Program-made: the position numbers and the translations under genes
Assembly (NCBI GenBank): GCA_023388055.1
Contig: JAEWGW010000037.1
Span: 46,111 to 110,110 of the forward strand
DNA: 64,000 nucleotides
Reading direction: 5' to 3'
Source: Bacillota bacterium
Lineage (GTDB): Bacteria; Bacillota; Bacilli; Paenibacillales; NBRC-103111
In this document: in pieces, positions 9,309 to 17,249 of the stretch
How the letters are laid out: each line of letters opens with the position of its first letter
Numbering within the stretch: position 1 is the first letter of the stretch
Notes under the pieces: model-generated
Told to the model about the DNA's origin: nothing
Seen by the model: only the letters and a program-made list of their open reading frames with translations
The model's database searches: none

Positions 9309-9317
9309 ATTATATCA
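9309..9317 (-). promoter_or_regulatory. Extended -10 promoter of lysC
   Basis: TGATATAAT (9317-9309) is an extended -10 element. No good -35 is seen (a T-run lies at that distance). It lies between the efp terminator and lysC, giving a leader of about 40 nt. Confidence 0.5.
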
Positions 9318-9344
9318 CCAAAACCATCCAAAAAAAATCCCCGT

Positions 9345-9380
9345 ACAAAAAATCCCCCAAGGCGCATTGTCCTTAGGGGC
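9345..9380 (-). terminator. Terminator of efp
   Basis: The minus-strand stem CCCCTAAGG/CCTTGGGGG has one bulged base. It is followed by ATTTTTT, and a second T-run lies a little farther on. Confidence 0.75.
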
Positions 9381-9432
9381 TGTCTTCCCTTTTGCTTCAC
9401 ATTGCCGCCACAGACGCCAAACAGACCGGCTG

Positions 9433-9990
9433 TTACGCCCGGGAAATGTACTTGCCTTCACGGGTATCGATAAGCAGACGGTCACCTTGGTTAATGAACA
9501 GAGGAACCTGTACGGTATGGCCGGTTTCCATGGTTGCGTTCTTGGTAGCGCCGGTTGCGGTGTTGCCCTTGATGCCCGGTTCGGTTTCGGTTACTTCCAG
9601 CTCAACGCTGTTAGGCAGGTTGATGCCCAGGATGGAGCCTTGGTAGCTGATGATGTTCACCAGCATGTTTTCCTTCAGGAAGTTGCTCTCCCACTCCAAT
9701 TGTTTGGCGGACAGCTCGAATTGATCGTAGGTTTCATTGTCCATGAAGGTATATTCGGAACCGCTGTTGTACAAATATTGGGTTTCGCGGTTTTCAACAA
9801 TGGCCCGGCTCACCGTTTCACCAGCGCGGAAGGTCTTTTCCACCACATTGCCATTCTTCAGGTTCTTCAGCTTGGAGCGGACGAAGGCCGCGCCCTTGCC
9901 GGGTTTCACATGCTGAAATTCAATAACGGTAAACGGGTCACCGTCAACTTCAATCGTAAGGCCTGTCCGGAAATCATTAACGGAAATCAT
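9433..9990 (-). CDS. efp: Elongation factor P
   Basis: EF-P binds ribosomes stalled at polyproline stretches and restores peptide bond formation. The 185-residue protein has the usual three-domain length. The tip of domain I reads HVKPGKGAAF, with the modifiable Lys 32, and the C-terminal domain ends INQGDRLLIDTREGKYISRA. It follows the aminopeptidase and dehydroquinase genes as in B. subtilis (aroQ, yqhT, efp). A 58-bp gap after yqhT and no terminator there suggest one transcript that ends at the terminator downstream of efp. Confidence 0.97.
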   Translation of the reverse strand: MISVNDFRTGLTIEVDGDPFTVIEFQHVKPGKGAAFVRSKLKNLKNGNVVEKTFRAGETVSRAIVENRETQYLYNSGSEYTFMDNETYDQFELSAKQLEWESNFLKENMLVNIISYQGSILGINLPNSVELEVTETEPGIKGNTATGATKNATMETGHTVQVPLFINQGDRLLIDTREGKYISRA

Positions 9991-10048
9991 GCAATACTTC
10001 CTCCCAGTGGAAAAGTCATCTCTTTATTATAGTCTAAATTCAGGCGGC

Positions 10049-11125
10049 TCACAATATCAAAAGTTCTTTGGTGCAATGGGTCAGGATTTTGACACCTGTT
10101 TCGGTAAAGACCAGGTCATCTTCAATCCGGACACCGCCGATACCCGGCAGATAAATGCCCGGCTCCACGGTTACTGTCATCCCCGGCTCGAAGACCACAT
10201 CGCAGCTGGGGGACAGCCGCGGATTTTCGTGAATCTCCAGCCCCAGGCTGTGGCCTGTTCCATGTCCGAAGTTCCCGCCGTAGCCGGCCTTGGCAATAAT
10301 GTCCCGGGCGATAGCGTCGCCTTCCCGGCCCGTCATACCCGGCTTCAAGCCGGCGATGCAGGCCAGCTGAGCCTCCAGCACAATCCCATAAATCTCCTTC
10401 AGCTTATCGCTGGGCGTTCCCAGGGATACGGTCCGGGTAATATCGGAGCAATACCCGTGCAGTAGAGCGCCATAATCCATTTTGACAAATTCGTTCAGTC
10501 CCAGGATGCGGTCGCTGGCCACTCCATGTGGAAGCGCGGAGCGTTCCCCGGAGGCCACAATAGTATCGAAGGAGGAGGAGGTTGCGCCGTTCTTGCGCAT
10601 GAAGAACTCCATTTCCAGGGCAATATCCCGTTCGGATACGCCGGGCTTCAGATAGCTCAGGATATGGGTGAAGGTTTTGTCCGCCAGATCCGCAGCATCC
10701 TGCATTACCGCAATTTCCTCTTCATCCTTGTACATCCGCAGCTTCTCCACCACCAGGGAGGTAGGTACCGCTTCGATACCGGCCAGATCAGCCTCGTAGC
10801 TCTTGTACAAGCTGTAGCTCAGATGGTTTTGCTCCAACCCCAGCTTCTTAATGCCGAGACCGTCCAGCAGCTCCTTGACCGTCTGCATAGGTCTCACCGC
10901 ATGCTCCACAATTTCATAAGCGGTTGCTTGCTCCTTGGCTTGTACCGTATAGCGGAAATCCGTCAGGAAGAAAGCCTTGCCCGTCGTCACCAGCACATAA
11001 CCTGCGGTGCCGGTAAAGCCAGACATATAACGCCGGTTGTAGGGATTGGTAATCAATATGGCTTCCAGGCGGAGCCCTTCCATCGCTTTTCTTACATTGG
11101 CCAACCGTTTCAATGACATCTCCAT
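10049..11125 (-). CDS. yqhT: Xaa-Pro aminopeptidase/dipeptidase, YqhT type
   Basis: This cytoplasmic metallopeptidase of the M24 pita-bread fold removes an N-terminal residue that precedes proline. The 358-residue sequence shows the N-terminal creatinase-like half (YMSGFTGTAGYVLV, TDFRYTVQA). The catalytic half carries the metal ligands in MDYGALLHGYCSDIT, FGHGTGHSLGLEIHE, TVEPGIY and GGVRIEDDLV. It is close to B. subtilis YqhT throughout. ATG 11125 is one base after the aroQ stop, so translation is coupled; ATG 11119 (MSLKRL) is an equally good start. Confidence 0.95.
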   Translation of the reverse strand: MEMSLKRLANVRKAMEGLRLEAILITNPYNRRYMSGFTGTAGYVLVTTGKAFFLTDFRYTVQAKEQATAYEIVEHAVRPMQTVKELLDGLGIKKLGLEQNHLSYSLYKSYEADLAGIEAVPTSLVVEKLRMYKDEEEIAVMQDAADLADKTFTHILSYLKPGVSERDIALEMEFFMRKNGATSSSFDTIVASGERSALPHGVASDRILGLNEFVKMDYGALLHGYCSDITRTVSLGTPSDKLKEIYGIVLEAQLACIAGLKPGMTGREGDAIARDIIAKAGYGGNFGHGTGHSLGLEIHENPRLSPSCDVVFEPGMTVTVEPGIYLPGIGGVRIEDDLVFTETGVKILTHCTKELLIL

Positions 11126-11126
11126 C

Positions 11127-11570
11127 TCACCCGTTTTCTCTTAAATGATGTACCATGGCGCGCAGGCCCGCTTCATAGCTGTACGGTCCCAGTCCGCTGA
11201 TTTGCCCAAGGACCACCGGAGCAATTACCGACGTATGCCGGAAGGCCTCCCGCTTGTGGATATTGGACAGATGCACCTCGATGACAGGCAGGGATACTGC
11301 CGCCACCGCATCGCGGATCGCATAGCTGTAATGTGTGAAGGCGCCGGGATTCATGACAATTCCGTCCATTGTCCCGAAGGCGGCATGAATGCGGTCGATC
11401 AGCGCCCCTTCATGGTTGGATTGGAAAAACTCCAGCTCCACCTTAAGCTCCGCCGCGCACGCAAGGAGGGACTCCTCGATGGCGGGCAGCGACATGCTGC
11501 CGTATACGCCCGGTTCACGGACACCCAGCATATTCAAATTCGGCCCGTGCAGAATAAGAATCCGTTTCAT
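11127..11570 (-). CDS. aroQ: Type II 3-dehydroquinate dehydratase
   Basis: It catalyses dehydration of 3-dehydroquinate in the shikimate pathway. The 147-residue protein matches the family length of about 146. It shows GPNLNMLGVREPGVYG with the catalytic Tyr/Arg lid region, SNHEGALIDRIH, NPGAFTHYSYAIRDAV and EVHLSNIHKREAFRH. The open frame extends 18 codons upstream, but ATG 11570 has AGGTGA seven bases before it and aligns with the family N-terminus. It heads the aroQ-yqhT-efp operon. Confidence 0.96.
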   Translation of the reverse strand: MKRILILHGPNLNMLGVREPGVYGSMSLPAIEESLLACAAELKVELEFFQSNHEGALIDRIHAAFGTMDGIVMNPGAFTHYSYAIRDAVAAVSLPVIEVHLSNIHKREAFRHTSVIAPVVLGQISGLGPYSYEAGLRAMVHHLRENG

Positions 11571-11614
11571 GGCAAAATCACCTGTCTTTGCATCTTGTGT
11601 GTTGCAACGGGTAC

Positions 11615-11623
11615 ATTTTACCA
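11615..11623 (-). promoter_or_regulatory. Extended -10 promoter of aroQ-yqhT-efp
   Basis: TGGTAAAAT is read on the minus strand, with the hexamer TAAAAT at 11620-11615. It is about 45 bp upstream of the aroQ start, and there is no clear -35. Confidence 0.4.
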
Positions 11624-11652
11624 TAAGATACGGATGGAGAGAAATTGAATTC

Positions 11653-12174
11653 TTACTTCGCCGGCTCCGTCTTCATCATCATGGGCTCGCGGGAGCGTTC
11701 GTCAGTAAATTCGAACGTGATGGAATAGCCGATAAACAACCCCCACACGGCAAACAGGCACATATCCGTGACCAGGGAATTGATGTCCATCTGTGTAATA
11801 GCCGGAACCATTCCGGTTAACGGACCAATCAGCAGATAGAGTCCCCCCCACCAGGCCAGGCCGTAAATCAGCCCGGGCCACGGTCCCTTCAGCTTGCGCA
11901 GCACCAGACCGTAAAAAAGCGCAGCCACCAGGGATAAACCGATTAGACTGCCGTAACCCAGCAGGATCCCCTGCCAGGTTACGAGGAAATCATGCCGGAA
12001 AAAGGGCTCCAGCAAAAACCCCGGCACCACATCCGTATACTTCATGGCAAATTGCAGCAGCTTCAGGGCTCCCCAGATAATACCCGCAAATAAACCGATA
12101 TATAAGGAGAACACCCAAGGCCGCGTGGTCTTGCGGCTTTTGTGTTTGGAGCGGTATTTCGCCTTCACCTTCAT
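11653..12174 (-). CDS. yqhR: YqhR family membrane protein
   Basis: This is a 173-residue integral membrane protein with a basic N-terminus (KYRSKHKSRKTTR) and four predicted membrane segments (about residues 20-42, 66-88, 97-120 and 135-155). It matches the uncharacterised YqhR family of Bacilli in length and position (yqhQ-yqhR-aroQ). The ribosome site AAAGGCGG precedes ATG 12174. It is divergent from yqhQ. I know of no established function. Confidence 0.85.
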   Translation of the reverse strand: MKVKAKYRSKHKSRKTTRPWVFSLYIGLFAGIIWGALKLLQFAMKYTDVVPGFLLEPFFRHDFLVTWQGILLGYGSLIGLSLVAALFYGLVLRKLKGPWPGLIYGLAWWGGLYLLIGPLTGMVPAITQMDINSLVTDMCLFAVWGLFIGYSITFEFTDERSREPMMMKTEPAK

Positions 12175-12339
12175 GACGTTCCGCCTTTCTCAACCATGTG
12201 GAGGATTTTCCTGTAGTATGCACCAGGCCGACCCGGTTAAATCAGGTGGAATTCAACCGCTGTTTCCGCTACAATAGATACACAAGCCCATTCCTTGCGC
12301 CGCTTAAAGTGCGAGGACCAACCTCATGGAGAGAAGCAG

Positions 12340-13290
12340 GTGAATGCAGTGCCGCAAAAGACCATATATGGCGGACAAGCCGTAATTGAAGGTGTCATGT
12401 TCGCGGGCAAAACCGCCCATGTGACAGCCGTCCGCCGCAAAAATAATGAAATCAGCTTTTTGGAGGTGCCGCGCACCACCAAACCTTGGGTGAAAAAGCT
12501 CAGCAAAATACCGTTCATCAGAGGGATTGTAGGATTATTGGATTCCAGTGCAAAAGGCTCCCGCCATCTGAATTTCTCCGCTGAGGCCTATGCGGAGGAT
12601 GAGGGTGGACCTGTGGAGGAGGAAAAAGAAACTCTCTTCGGCAAAATCGGCATGTTTCTTGGCGTCGCCGTTGTCGGTGTCCTGTCCTTTATCTTCGGCA
12701 AGCTGATCTTTACCGTTGTCCCCGCTGCAGTAGAGCAGCTGCTGTTCAGCGAATTGTTCGGCGGCCGCATCCTTCATAATATTATTGAAGGTGTCCTGAA
12801 AATTATTTTACTTCTTGCATATATTTATATTATCTCCCTGACCCCCATCATCAAGCGGTTGTTCCAGTATCATGGGGCAGAGCATAAGGTAATCAGCGCG
12901 TACGAGGCCGGTGTGGAGCTCACGGTGGAGAATGTGCAGAAGTTTAACACCCTGCACTACCGCTGCGGCAGCAGCTTCCTGGTGATGACTGTTCTGATCG
13001 GCGTCATTGTTTACTCCTTCTTCCACTACGACGGCTTCTGGGAGCGGATTCTCCAGCGTATCGCCCTGCTGCCCGTCGTTACCATGCTGGCGTATGAATT
13101 TCTGAAGCTGACCAATTCCCTCCGGGATACCCCGGTGCTTCGCTTTTTGGGTTATCCCGGGCTGTGGCTCCAATACTTGACCACCAAGGAGCCCACCGAC
13201 GATCAGGTGGAGGTATCCATTGCCTCCTTCAACCGGGTACGCGAGCTGGACAGCCAACTGGCCCCCGCTCCAGGTCAAGCAGCTTCCTAG
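12340..13290 (+). CDS. yqhQ: YqhQ, DUF1385 membrane protein
   Basis: The 316-residue protein is a conserved DUF1385 protein of uncertain function. Sequence hallmarks are YGGQAVIEGVMFAGK at the N-terminus, the central YHGAEHKVISAYE, and RCGSSFLV, between two pairs of hydrophobic segments. The open frame begins earlier, but GTG 12340, six bases after GGAGAG, gives the family-like start VNAVPQKTIYGG. It is divergent from yqhR, and the order mntR-yqhO-yqhQ-yqhR matches B. subtilis. Confidence 0.9.
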   Translation: MNAVPQKTIYGGQAVIEGVMFAGKTAHVTAVRRKNNEISFLEVPRTTKPWVKKLSKIPFIRGIVGLLDSSAKGSRHLNFSAEAYAEDEGGPVEEEKETLFGKIGMFLGVAVVGVLSFIFGKLIFTVVPAAVEQLLFSELFGGRILHNIIEGVLKIILLLAYIYIISLTPIIKRLFQYHGAEHKVISAYEAGVELTVENVQKFNTLHYRCGSSFLVMTVLIGVIVYSFFHYDGFWERILQRIALLPVVTMLAYEFLKLTNSLRDTPVLRFLGYPGLWLQYLTTKEPTDDQVEVSIASFNRVRELDSQLAPAPGQAAS

Positions 13291-13305
13291 AATCCAGTCA
13301 ATATC

Positions 13306-13385
13306 TAGCTTATGCTTACGATGCAGGCTTTCTACGGAAAGCCCTTAGCTTATGCTTACGATGCAGGCTTTCTACGGAAAGCCCT
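13306..13385 (+). repeat. Exact tandem 40-bp repeat carrying a UACG-loop hairpin
   Basis: Two copies of one 40-bp unit (13306-13345 and 13346-13385) follow each other without mismatch between the yqhQ stop and the next ribosome site. Each contains GGCTTTC-TACG-GAAAGCC, a 7-bp stem closed by a C(UACG)G tetraloop, which is known as an unusually stable RNA loop. The second hairpin ends two bases before the AGGAGGGG of the downstream gene. Confidence 0.9.
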
Positions 13386-13399
13386 TAGGAGGGGAAGTT

Positions 13400-13708
13400 A
13401 TGAACATGTACAGACGGTTGTCTTTGCCGGATTACATCATCTATGGCTTGCTGGTAGTGGGGATCCTCTACCGCTTTCTGGTGAATCCCGGCCCCCTTTT
13501 GATTCCGCTCCTGGTGTTCGGTGTCATTTTCCTTCTGTACAAATTCCCTCCCAACCGGCTGCAGAAGCAAGGTAAGCCAGACCCGGCCCGGACTCGAACA
13601 GCGGAGCGCAAGAAATACGAGGAACGGGAACGCCGCAAAGCCCACTTCCGGGTTATTCCGGGAAGCAAGCCGGACTCCGACGAGGAGCAGCCTCCCAAAT
13701 ATCATTAA
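13400..13708 (+). CDS. Small membrane protein of unknown function
   Basis: The 102-residue protein has two membrane segments (about residues 10-27 and 32-50) joined by a short turn, then a highly charged C-terminal tail (KYEERERRKAHFRV...) that presumably faces the cytoplasm. ATG 13400 follows AGGAGGGG by six bases; a longer in-frame start would lie inside the duplicated hairpin. It is 109 bp downstream of yqhQ in the same direction and ends at a strong terminator, so it is probably co-transcribed with yqhQ. I do not recognise the family. Confidence 0.75.
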   Translation: MNMYRRLSLPDYIIYGLLVVGILYRFLVNPGPLLIPLLVFGVIFLLYKFPPNRLQKQGKPDPARTRTAERKKYEERERRKAHFRVIPGSKPDSDEEQPPKYH

Positions 13709-13737
13709 GCCTTAGCAGCAAAGTTAAGCTCAACAGC

Positions 13738-13763
13738 AAAGCCGCCCTTGGGGCGGCTTTTTT
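13738..13763 (+). terminator. Terminator after yqhQ and the small membrane gene
   Basis: GCCGCCC-TT-GGGGCGGC is followed by TTTTTT, with a matching A-run on the 5' side. Confidence 0.85.
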
Positions 13764-13835
13764 ACCTTTATCGGCCGGATACTGGCTGTGGTTTGTTTCC
13801 AAGTGATATCGACCAGACTTCAGCAGGAGTTTTTC

Positions 13836-13866
13836 TCATATTCGCGGGATGTTATAGACATACTAT
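13836..13866 (+). promoter_or_regulatory. Candidate sporulation (sigma-E-like) promoter
   Basis: TCATATT (13836-13842) and CATACTAT (13859-13866) resemble the B. subtilis sigma-E -35 (KMATATT) and -10 (CATANNNT) boxes. The 16-bp spacing is 1-2 bp longer than usual. It lies 40 bp upstream of the next membrane protein gene. A sigma-A reading is not better. Confidence 0.35.
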
Positions 13867-13905
13867 ATCTTACAAATTCTTACTTCCCGTGAAGGAGCCC
13901 TCTCC

Positions 13906-14394
13906 ATGAAACCATCCTGCAGCCCTTTGTCTGCCGCTTTGTGGTCTGCGGCTATTCCAGGCTTTGGCCAATTCTGCAACCGCTCCTACATAAAGGCTGT
14001 TACGTTGATCGTCATGGAATTTCTGGTCAACATTTATTCCCACTTGAATCAGGCGATTTTCTACTCCTGGCTGTGGGATATTCCCAGTGCCCAACGCTGT
14101 CTGAATTATGAATGGCTGCTGTTCTACCCGTGTATGTATGTCTTCGCCGTTTATGACGCGTATCATGAATGCAGCATACGCATGCAGAAGCCCCATTCAC
14201 CCTATTTGTACCTCCCCTTCGCCGGAACCAGCTTCGTAGGCACTGTAGTGGTGATCTGGAGCTCCGGGCAACGGCCTTTCTTCGGACTGGAGAAGCTGGG
14301 CCCTATTTTTGCAGGAGTCATTGTGATTCTCGTGGGCATCTGTCTCGGCGGATGGACGGTAAACCGCTTGTTTCCACAAGGGTCTAACCCTTAG
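13906..14394 (+). CDS. Multi-pass membrane protein with a PGFGQ motif, function unknown
   Basis: The 162-residue protein begins with a short polar stretch. It then has AAIPGFGQFCNRSYIKA, a motif seen near the N-terminus of small TM2/DUF5683-like membrane proteins, and four hydrophobic segments. ATG 13906 has GAAGGAG upstream. It stands alone between a terminator and the convergent yqhO gene, whose stop is only 11 bp away. Its candidate promoter resembles a sporulation type, which would place it in the mother cell; that is inference. Confidence 0.6.
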   Translation: MKPSCSPLSAALWSAAIPGFGQFCNRSYIKAVTLIVMEFLVNIYSHLNQAIFYSWLWDIPSAQRCLNYEWLLFYPCMYVFAVYDAYHECSIRMQKPHSPYLYLPFAGTSFVGTVVVIWSSGQRPFFGLEKLGPIFAGVIVILVGICLGGWTVNRLFPQGSNP

Positions 14395-14405
14395 CTCCGG
14401 TAGCT

Positions 14406-15374
14406 TCAAACCAAAATTTTAGGTGCGTACTTTTCGCATTGCTTCTGATATACCGCAAGAGACCAACGGTCAAAATATTTGGAGGCTGCAATGACTCCGG
14501 ATTGGAACAGCTCGTCGCTTTTGGCCTTGGATATATTAAACCGGGTGGCCTCTACCCCCAGTGTAGGAATTTTGACGGTACGGAATTGGTTGAAATCTTC
14601 AATATACCGCTCGTCATGGGCATCCATCATGGTGCCGAACAGCGCCTGAAACATACTGATGGGCCCTTTAATATCCCGCGGCATATGATCGGTTTGGCCC
14701 ACTAACTGGTAGCCGATAACGGGAAGCTTATTGCCTTGGCCCTTCGTCTCTTCCTTGTCGAACAACCACAATGGAAAGTTGCTCAGGATACCGCCATCGA
14801 CCACATAAACAAACTGCTTCCGGAATGGTTCTCCTTTCCTTGCACCGGGTCCTTTGCGCAGCATCACCGGATCGAAGAAGTAGGGAATGCTGGTGCTCAT
14901 ACGGATGGCCTTGGCAATGGAAAATTTCTTGGGATCAATGCCGTATTGGCTGATGTCCTCCGGAAGCACCATGAGCTTTCCCTGGCTGATATCCGATGCA
15001 ATGATCCGCAGCCGGTTCGGCTCCAGATCGCCGAAAGCCCGGATGTTTTTGGCTGCCAGCAGCTGCCGCACCCACTCCTCCAGCGCCTCCCCCGAATACA
15101 GCCCCTTTTTGACAAAAATACGGACAGCCGGCCCTACCCAATGAATCTGATGAATCCATGTTTTCTTGAGAAAGGAAGTAAACGGCGTTGCCTGGATAAT
15201 CTCCTTCAGTTCCTGTCCCGTATACCCTGCCGCCAATAATGCAGCCACGATGGAGCCCGAGGAGGTTCCGGCCATATTCTGAAAGCGGAAGCCGCGCTTC
15301 TCCGTTTCCGCCACGGCTCCGGCCAAGCCGATGGCTTTCACGCCGCCCCCCTGAAATACCGCATTGATTTTCAT
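14406..15374 (-). CDS. yqhO: Patatin-like phospholipase, YqhO type
   Basis: The predicted serine acyl hydrolase has a Ser-Asp dyad. The 322-residue protein has the oxyanion loop QGGGVKAIGLAG at residues 8-19, the nucleophile elbow GTSSGS, and the Asp motif VVDGGILSNFP, in that order. The open frame extends 26 codons upstream, but ATG 15374 (MKINAVFQGGG) follows AAGGGGTGG and fits the family. Position next to mntR matches yqhO in B. subtilis. The natural lipid substrate is not known to me. Confidence 0.93.
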   Translation of the reverse strand: MKINAVFQGGGVKAIGLAGAVAETEKRGFRFQNMAGTSSGSIVAALLAAGYTGQELKEIIQATPFTSFLKKTWIHQIHWVGPAVRIFVKKGLYSGEALEEWVRQLLAAKNIRAFGDLEPNRLRIIASDISQGKLMVLPEDISQYGIDPKKFSIAKAIRMSTSIPYFFDPVMLRKGPGARKGEPFRKQFVYVVDGGILSNFPLWLFDKEETKGQGNKLPVIGYQLVGQTDHMPRDIKGPISMFQALFGTMMDAHDERYIEDFNQFRTVKIPTLGVEATRFNISKAKSDELFQSGVIAASKYFDRWSLAVYQKQCEKYAPKILV

Positions 15375-15453
15375 GCCTGCCACCCCTTCTTCCCTCCAAG
15401 ATCCCTCTCTTAAGATGTATATGAAGGAAAGCGGCTGACACAGGCTTGCCACA

Positions 15454-15481
15454 ACAAAAAAACCTGGCCTCCGCCAGGTTC
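15454..15481 (-). terminator. Terminator of mntR
   Basis: AACCTGGC/GCCAGGTT has a 4-nt loop and is followed on the minus strand by TTTTTTT. It separates mntR from yqhO. Confidence 0.85.
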
Positions 15482-15528
15482 TCTGCTTATGATCCGGTTA
15501 TATGACGGGAAGCAACAACGACCCGGTC

Positions 15529-15960
15529 TTAGTTCGGTTCCGTCTCCAGCTCCGTTCGGAGCTCGCGGAGGGTCTCCAGACGGGAGGGCTCCCGGGTGAA
15601 GTATTCCAATAATGTCCCGATGCAGGCAATGGAGTCGGCGCTCAGATGATGCTCGATTCCCTCCACATCCCGGTAAATATTCTCTTCTTGCACCCCTATG
15701 ATTTGCAGAAATTCCTCCAGCAGCTTATGCCGGTCCAGGAGCCGTTTCCCCAGCTTCTTGCCCTTGGAGGTCAGAATCAAACCCCGATATTTTTCATAAA
15801 CCAGATAGTTGTCCTTGTCCAGCTTCTGGATCATCTTCGTTACCGAAGAGGGATGCACTTCCAGTCCCTCGGCAATGTCGGATACGCGGGCATAGCCTTT
15901 TTCATCGATGAGCTTATAAATTTTCTCCAAATAATCTTCCATACTGGGAGTCGCTGCCAT
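15529..15960 (-). CDS. mntR: Manganese-responsive repressor MntR (DtxR family)
   Basis: This dimeric Mn(II)-sensing repressor acts on manganese uptake genes. The 143-residue protein aligns with B. subtilis MntR nearly end to end, shifted by one residue. All ligand positions are present (Asp 9, Glu 12, His 78, Glu 100, Glu 103, His 104), and so is the helix-turn-helix VSDIAEGLEVHPSSVTKMI. ATG 15960 follows GGAGGAGG; a longer frame upstream is not conserved. It is divergent from splB and has its own promoter and terminator. Confidence 0.97.
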   Translation of the reverse strand: MAATPSMEDYLEKIYKLIDEKGYARVSDIAEGLEVHPSSVTKMIQKLDKDNYLVYEKYRGLILTSKGKKLGKRLLDRHKLLEEFLQIIGVQEENIYRDVEGIEHHLSADSIACIGTLLEYFTREPSRLETLRELRTELETEPN

Positions 15961-16014
15961 TAACAACACCCTCCTCCTCTTCCATTTCCCTACCGTCCGA
16001 TAAGATACCTTTGT

Positions 16015-16044
16015 ATGATACCTGATATTGCCGAATAAAGGCAA
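16015..16044 (-). promoter_or_regulatory. Candidate promoter of mntR
   Basis: TTGCCT (16044-16039) and TATCAT (16020-16015) are 18 bp apart, 55 bp upstream of the start. Confidence 0.5.
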
Positions 16045-16045
16045 G

Positions 16046-16061
16046 TCCCTTGTTCAAGGGA
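16046..16061. promoter_or_regulatory. Perfect palindrome TCCCTTGTTCAAGGGA
   Basis: This 16-bp dyad touches the mntR -35 and lies in the mntR/splB divergent region. A further TTCCCTTG half-site occurs at 16081-16088. It could be an operator. It does not match the MntR box known to me. Confidence 0.4.
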
Positions 16062-16173
16062 TTTCAAGTGAAGTGTGTAATTCCCTTGACTAATTAGAAC
16101 GGTTACAAATGAATAATGTATGGGAATCAAGCAAATCCCCAAGGAATTTGATAATGGAGGAGGTTTTGACGAA

Positions 16174-17241
16174 ATGGCCACAGAGCTGCTTTCCCGTCCT
16201 GCTCCAAGCCTGCAGCCTTTTTTGCCTGAGCTGGTTTACTTCGAGCCGGGTGCGCTGGAATATCCCAAGGGCAAGCGGATTATGGAATGGGCCGAAAAAA
16301 ACGGCTTACCCATCAAACAAACCACGTCCCACAACCGAATTACGGATTTACCGGGAGATTCCGAGCTGGAGAAATACAAAATCGCCAAACGGACGCTGGT
16401 GGTGGGTGTCCGCAAAACGCTGAAATTCGAACCCTCCTTGCCCTCCGCGGAATATGCCATTCCCATTGCCACCGGCTGTATGGCCCACTGCCATTATTGT
16501 TACCTGCAGACCACCCTGGGGGCCAAGCCCTATATCCGGATCTACGTAAACACCGACGATATCATGAACGCCGCGGCCAAATATATCGAGGAGCGGCAGC
16601 CGGAGATTACCCGGTTTGAAGCGGCTTGTACCTCCGATCCGGTCAGTCTGGAGCATATCTCGGGTTCCTTGCAGGAGCTGATCGAATTTATGGCGGATCA
16701 GCCTCTGGGCAGGCTGCGGGTCGTCACCAAATTTCATCATGTAGAGCCGCTTCTGAATCTTCGCCATAACGGCAACACCCGAATCCGGTTCAGCGTCAAT
16801 GCTGACTATGTGATCCGCAACTTCGAGCCGAACACCTCCGGCTTTGCCGACCGGATTGAAGCCGCCGGCAAAATCGCCCGGGCCGGTTATCCCCTGGGCT
16901 TCATCATCGCTCCGATTATCTGGCATGAGGGCTGGGAGCAGGGCTACGGGGAATTGATGGAAAAGCTGAAGCAATCCCTGCCGCCGGATGCGGAAACGAA
17001 AAATTCACTCACCTTCGAGATGATTCAGCACCGTTTCACCAAAACGGCCAAACGGGTCATTCTGGAGCGTTACCCCAAAACCAAGCTGGAGATGGACGAA
17101 GCCAAGCGGAAGTACAAGTGGGGCAGATGGGGTCAGGGCAAGTATGTATATCCGGATGAGCAGGCGGAGGCCTTGCGGGTCTTTTTGACGGAACAAATTT
17201 TTGAGAAATTCCCTCAGGCAAAAATCGAGTATTTTACCTAA
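16174..17241 (+). CDS. splB: Spore photoproduct lyase
   Basis: This radical SAM enzyme repairs the thymine dimer called spore photoproduct during germination. The 355-residue protein has the cluster motif CMAHCHYC (Cys 102, 106, 109). It also has the additional cysteine in ACTSDPV (about Cys 152), which corresponds to the hydrogen-donor Cys 141 of B. subtilis SplB. ATG 16174 lies ten bases after GGAGGAGG; an earlier start at 16120 would add 18 non-conserved residues. No splA precedes it. I looked for a sigma-G promoter and found none convincing. Confidence 0.95.
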   Translation: MATELLSRPAPSLQPFLPELVYFEPGALEYPKGKRIMEWAEKNGLPIKQTTSHNRITDLPGDSELEKYKIAKRTLVVGVRKTLKFEPSLPSAEYAIPIATGCMAHCHYCYLQTTLGAKPYIRIYVNTDDIMNAAAKYIEERQPEITRFEAACTSDPVSLEHISGSLQELIEFMADQPLGRLRVVTKFHHVEPLLNLRHNGNTRIRFSVNADYVIRNFEPNTSGFADRIEAAGKIARAGYPLGFIIAPIIWHEGWEQGYGELMEKLKQSLPPDAETKNSLTFEMIQHRFTKTAKRVILERYPKTKLEMDEAKRKYKWGRWGQGKYVYPDEQAEALRVFLTEQIFEKFPQAKIEYFT

Positions 17242-17249
17242 ACGTTGAG

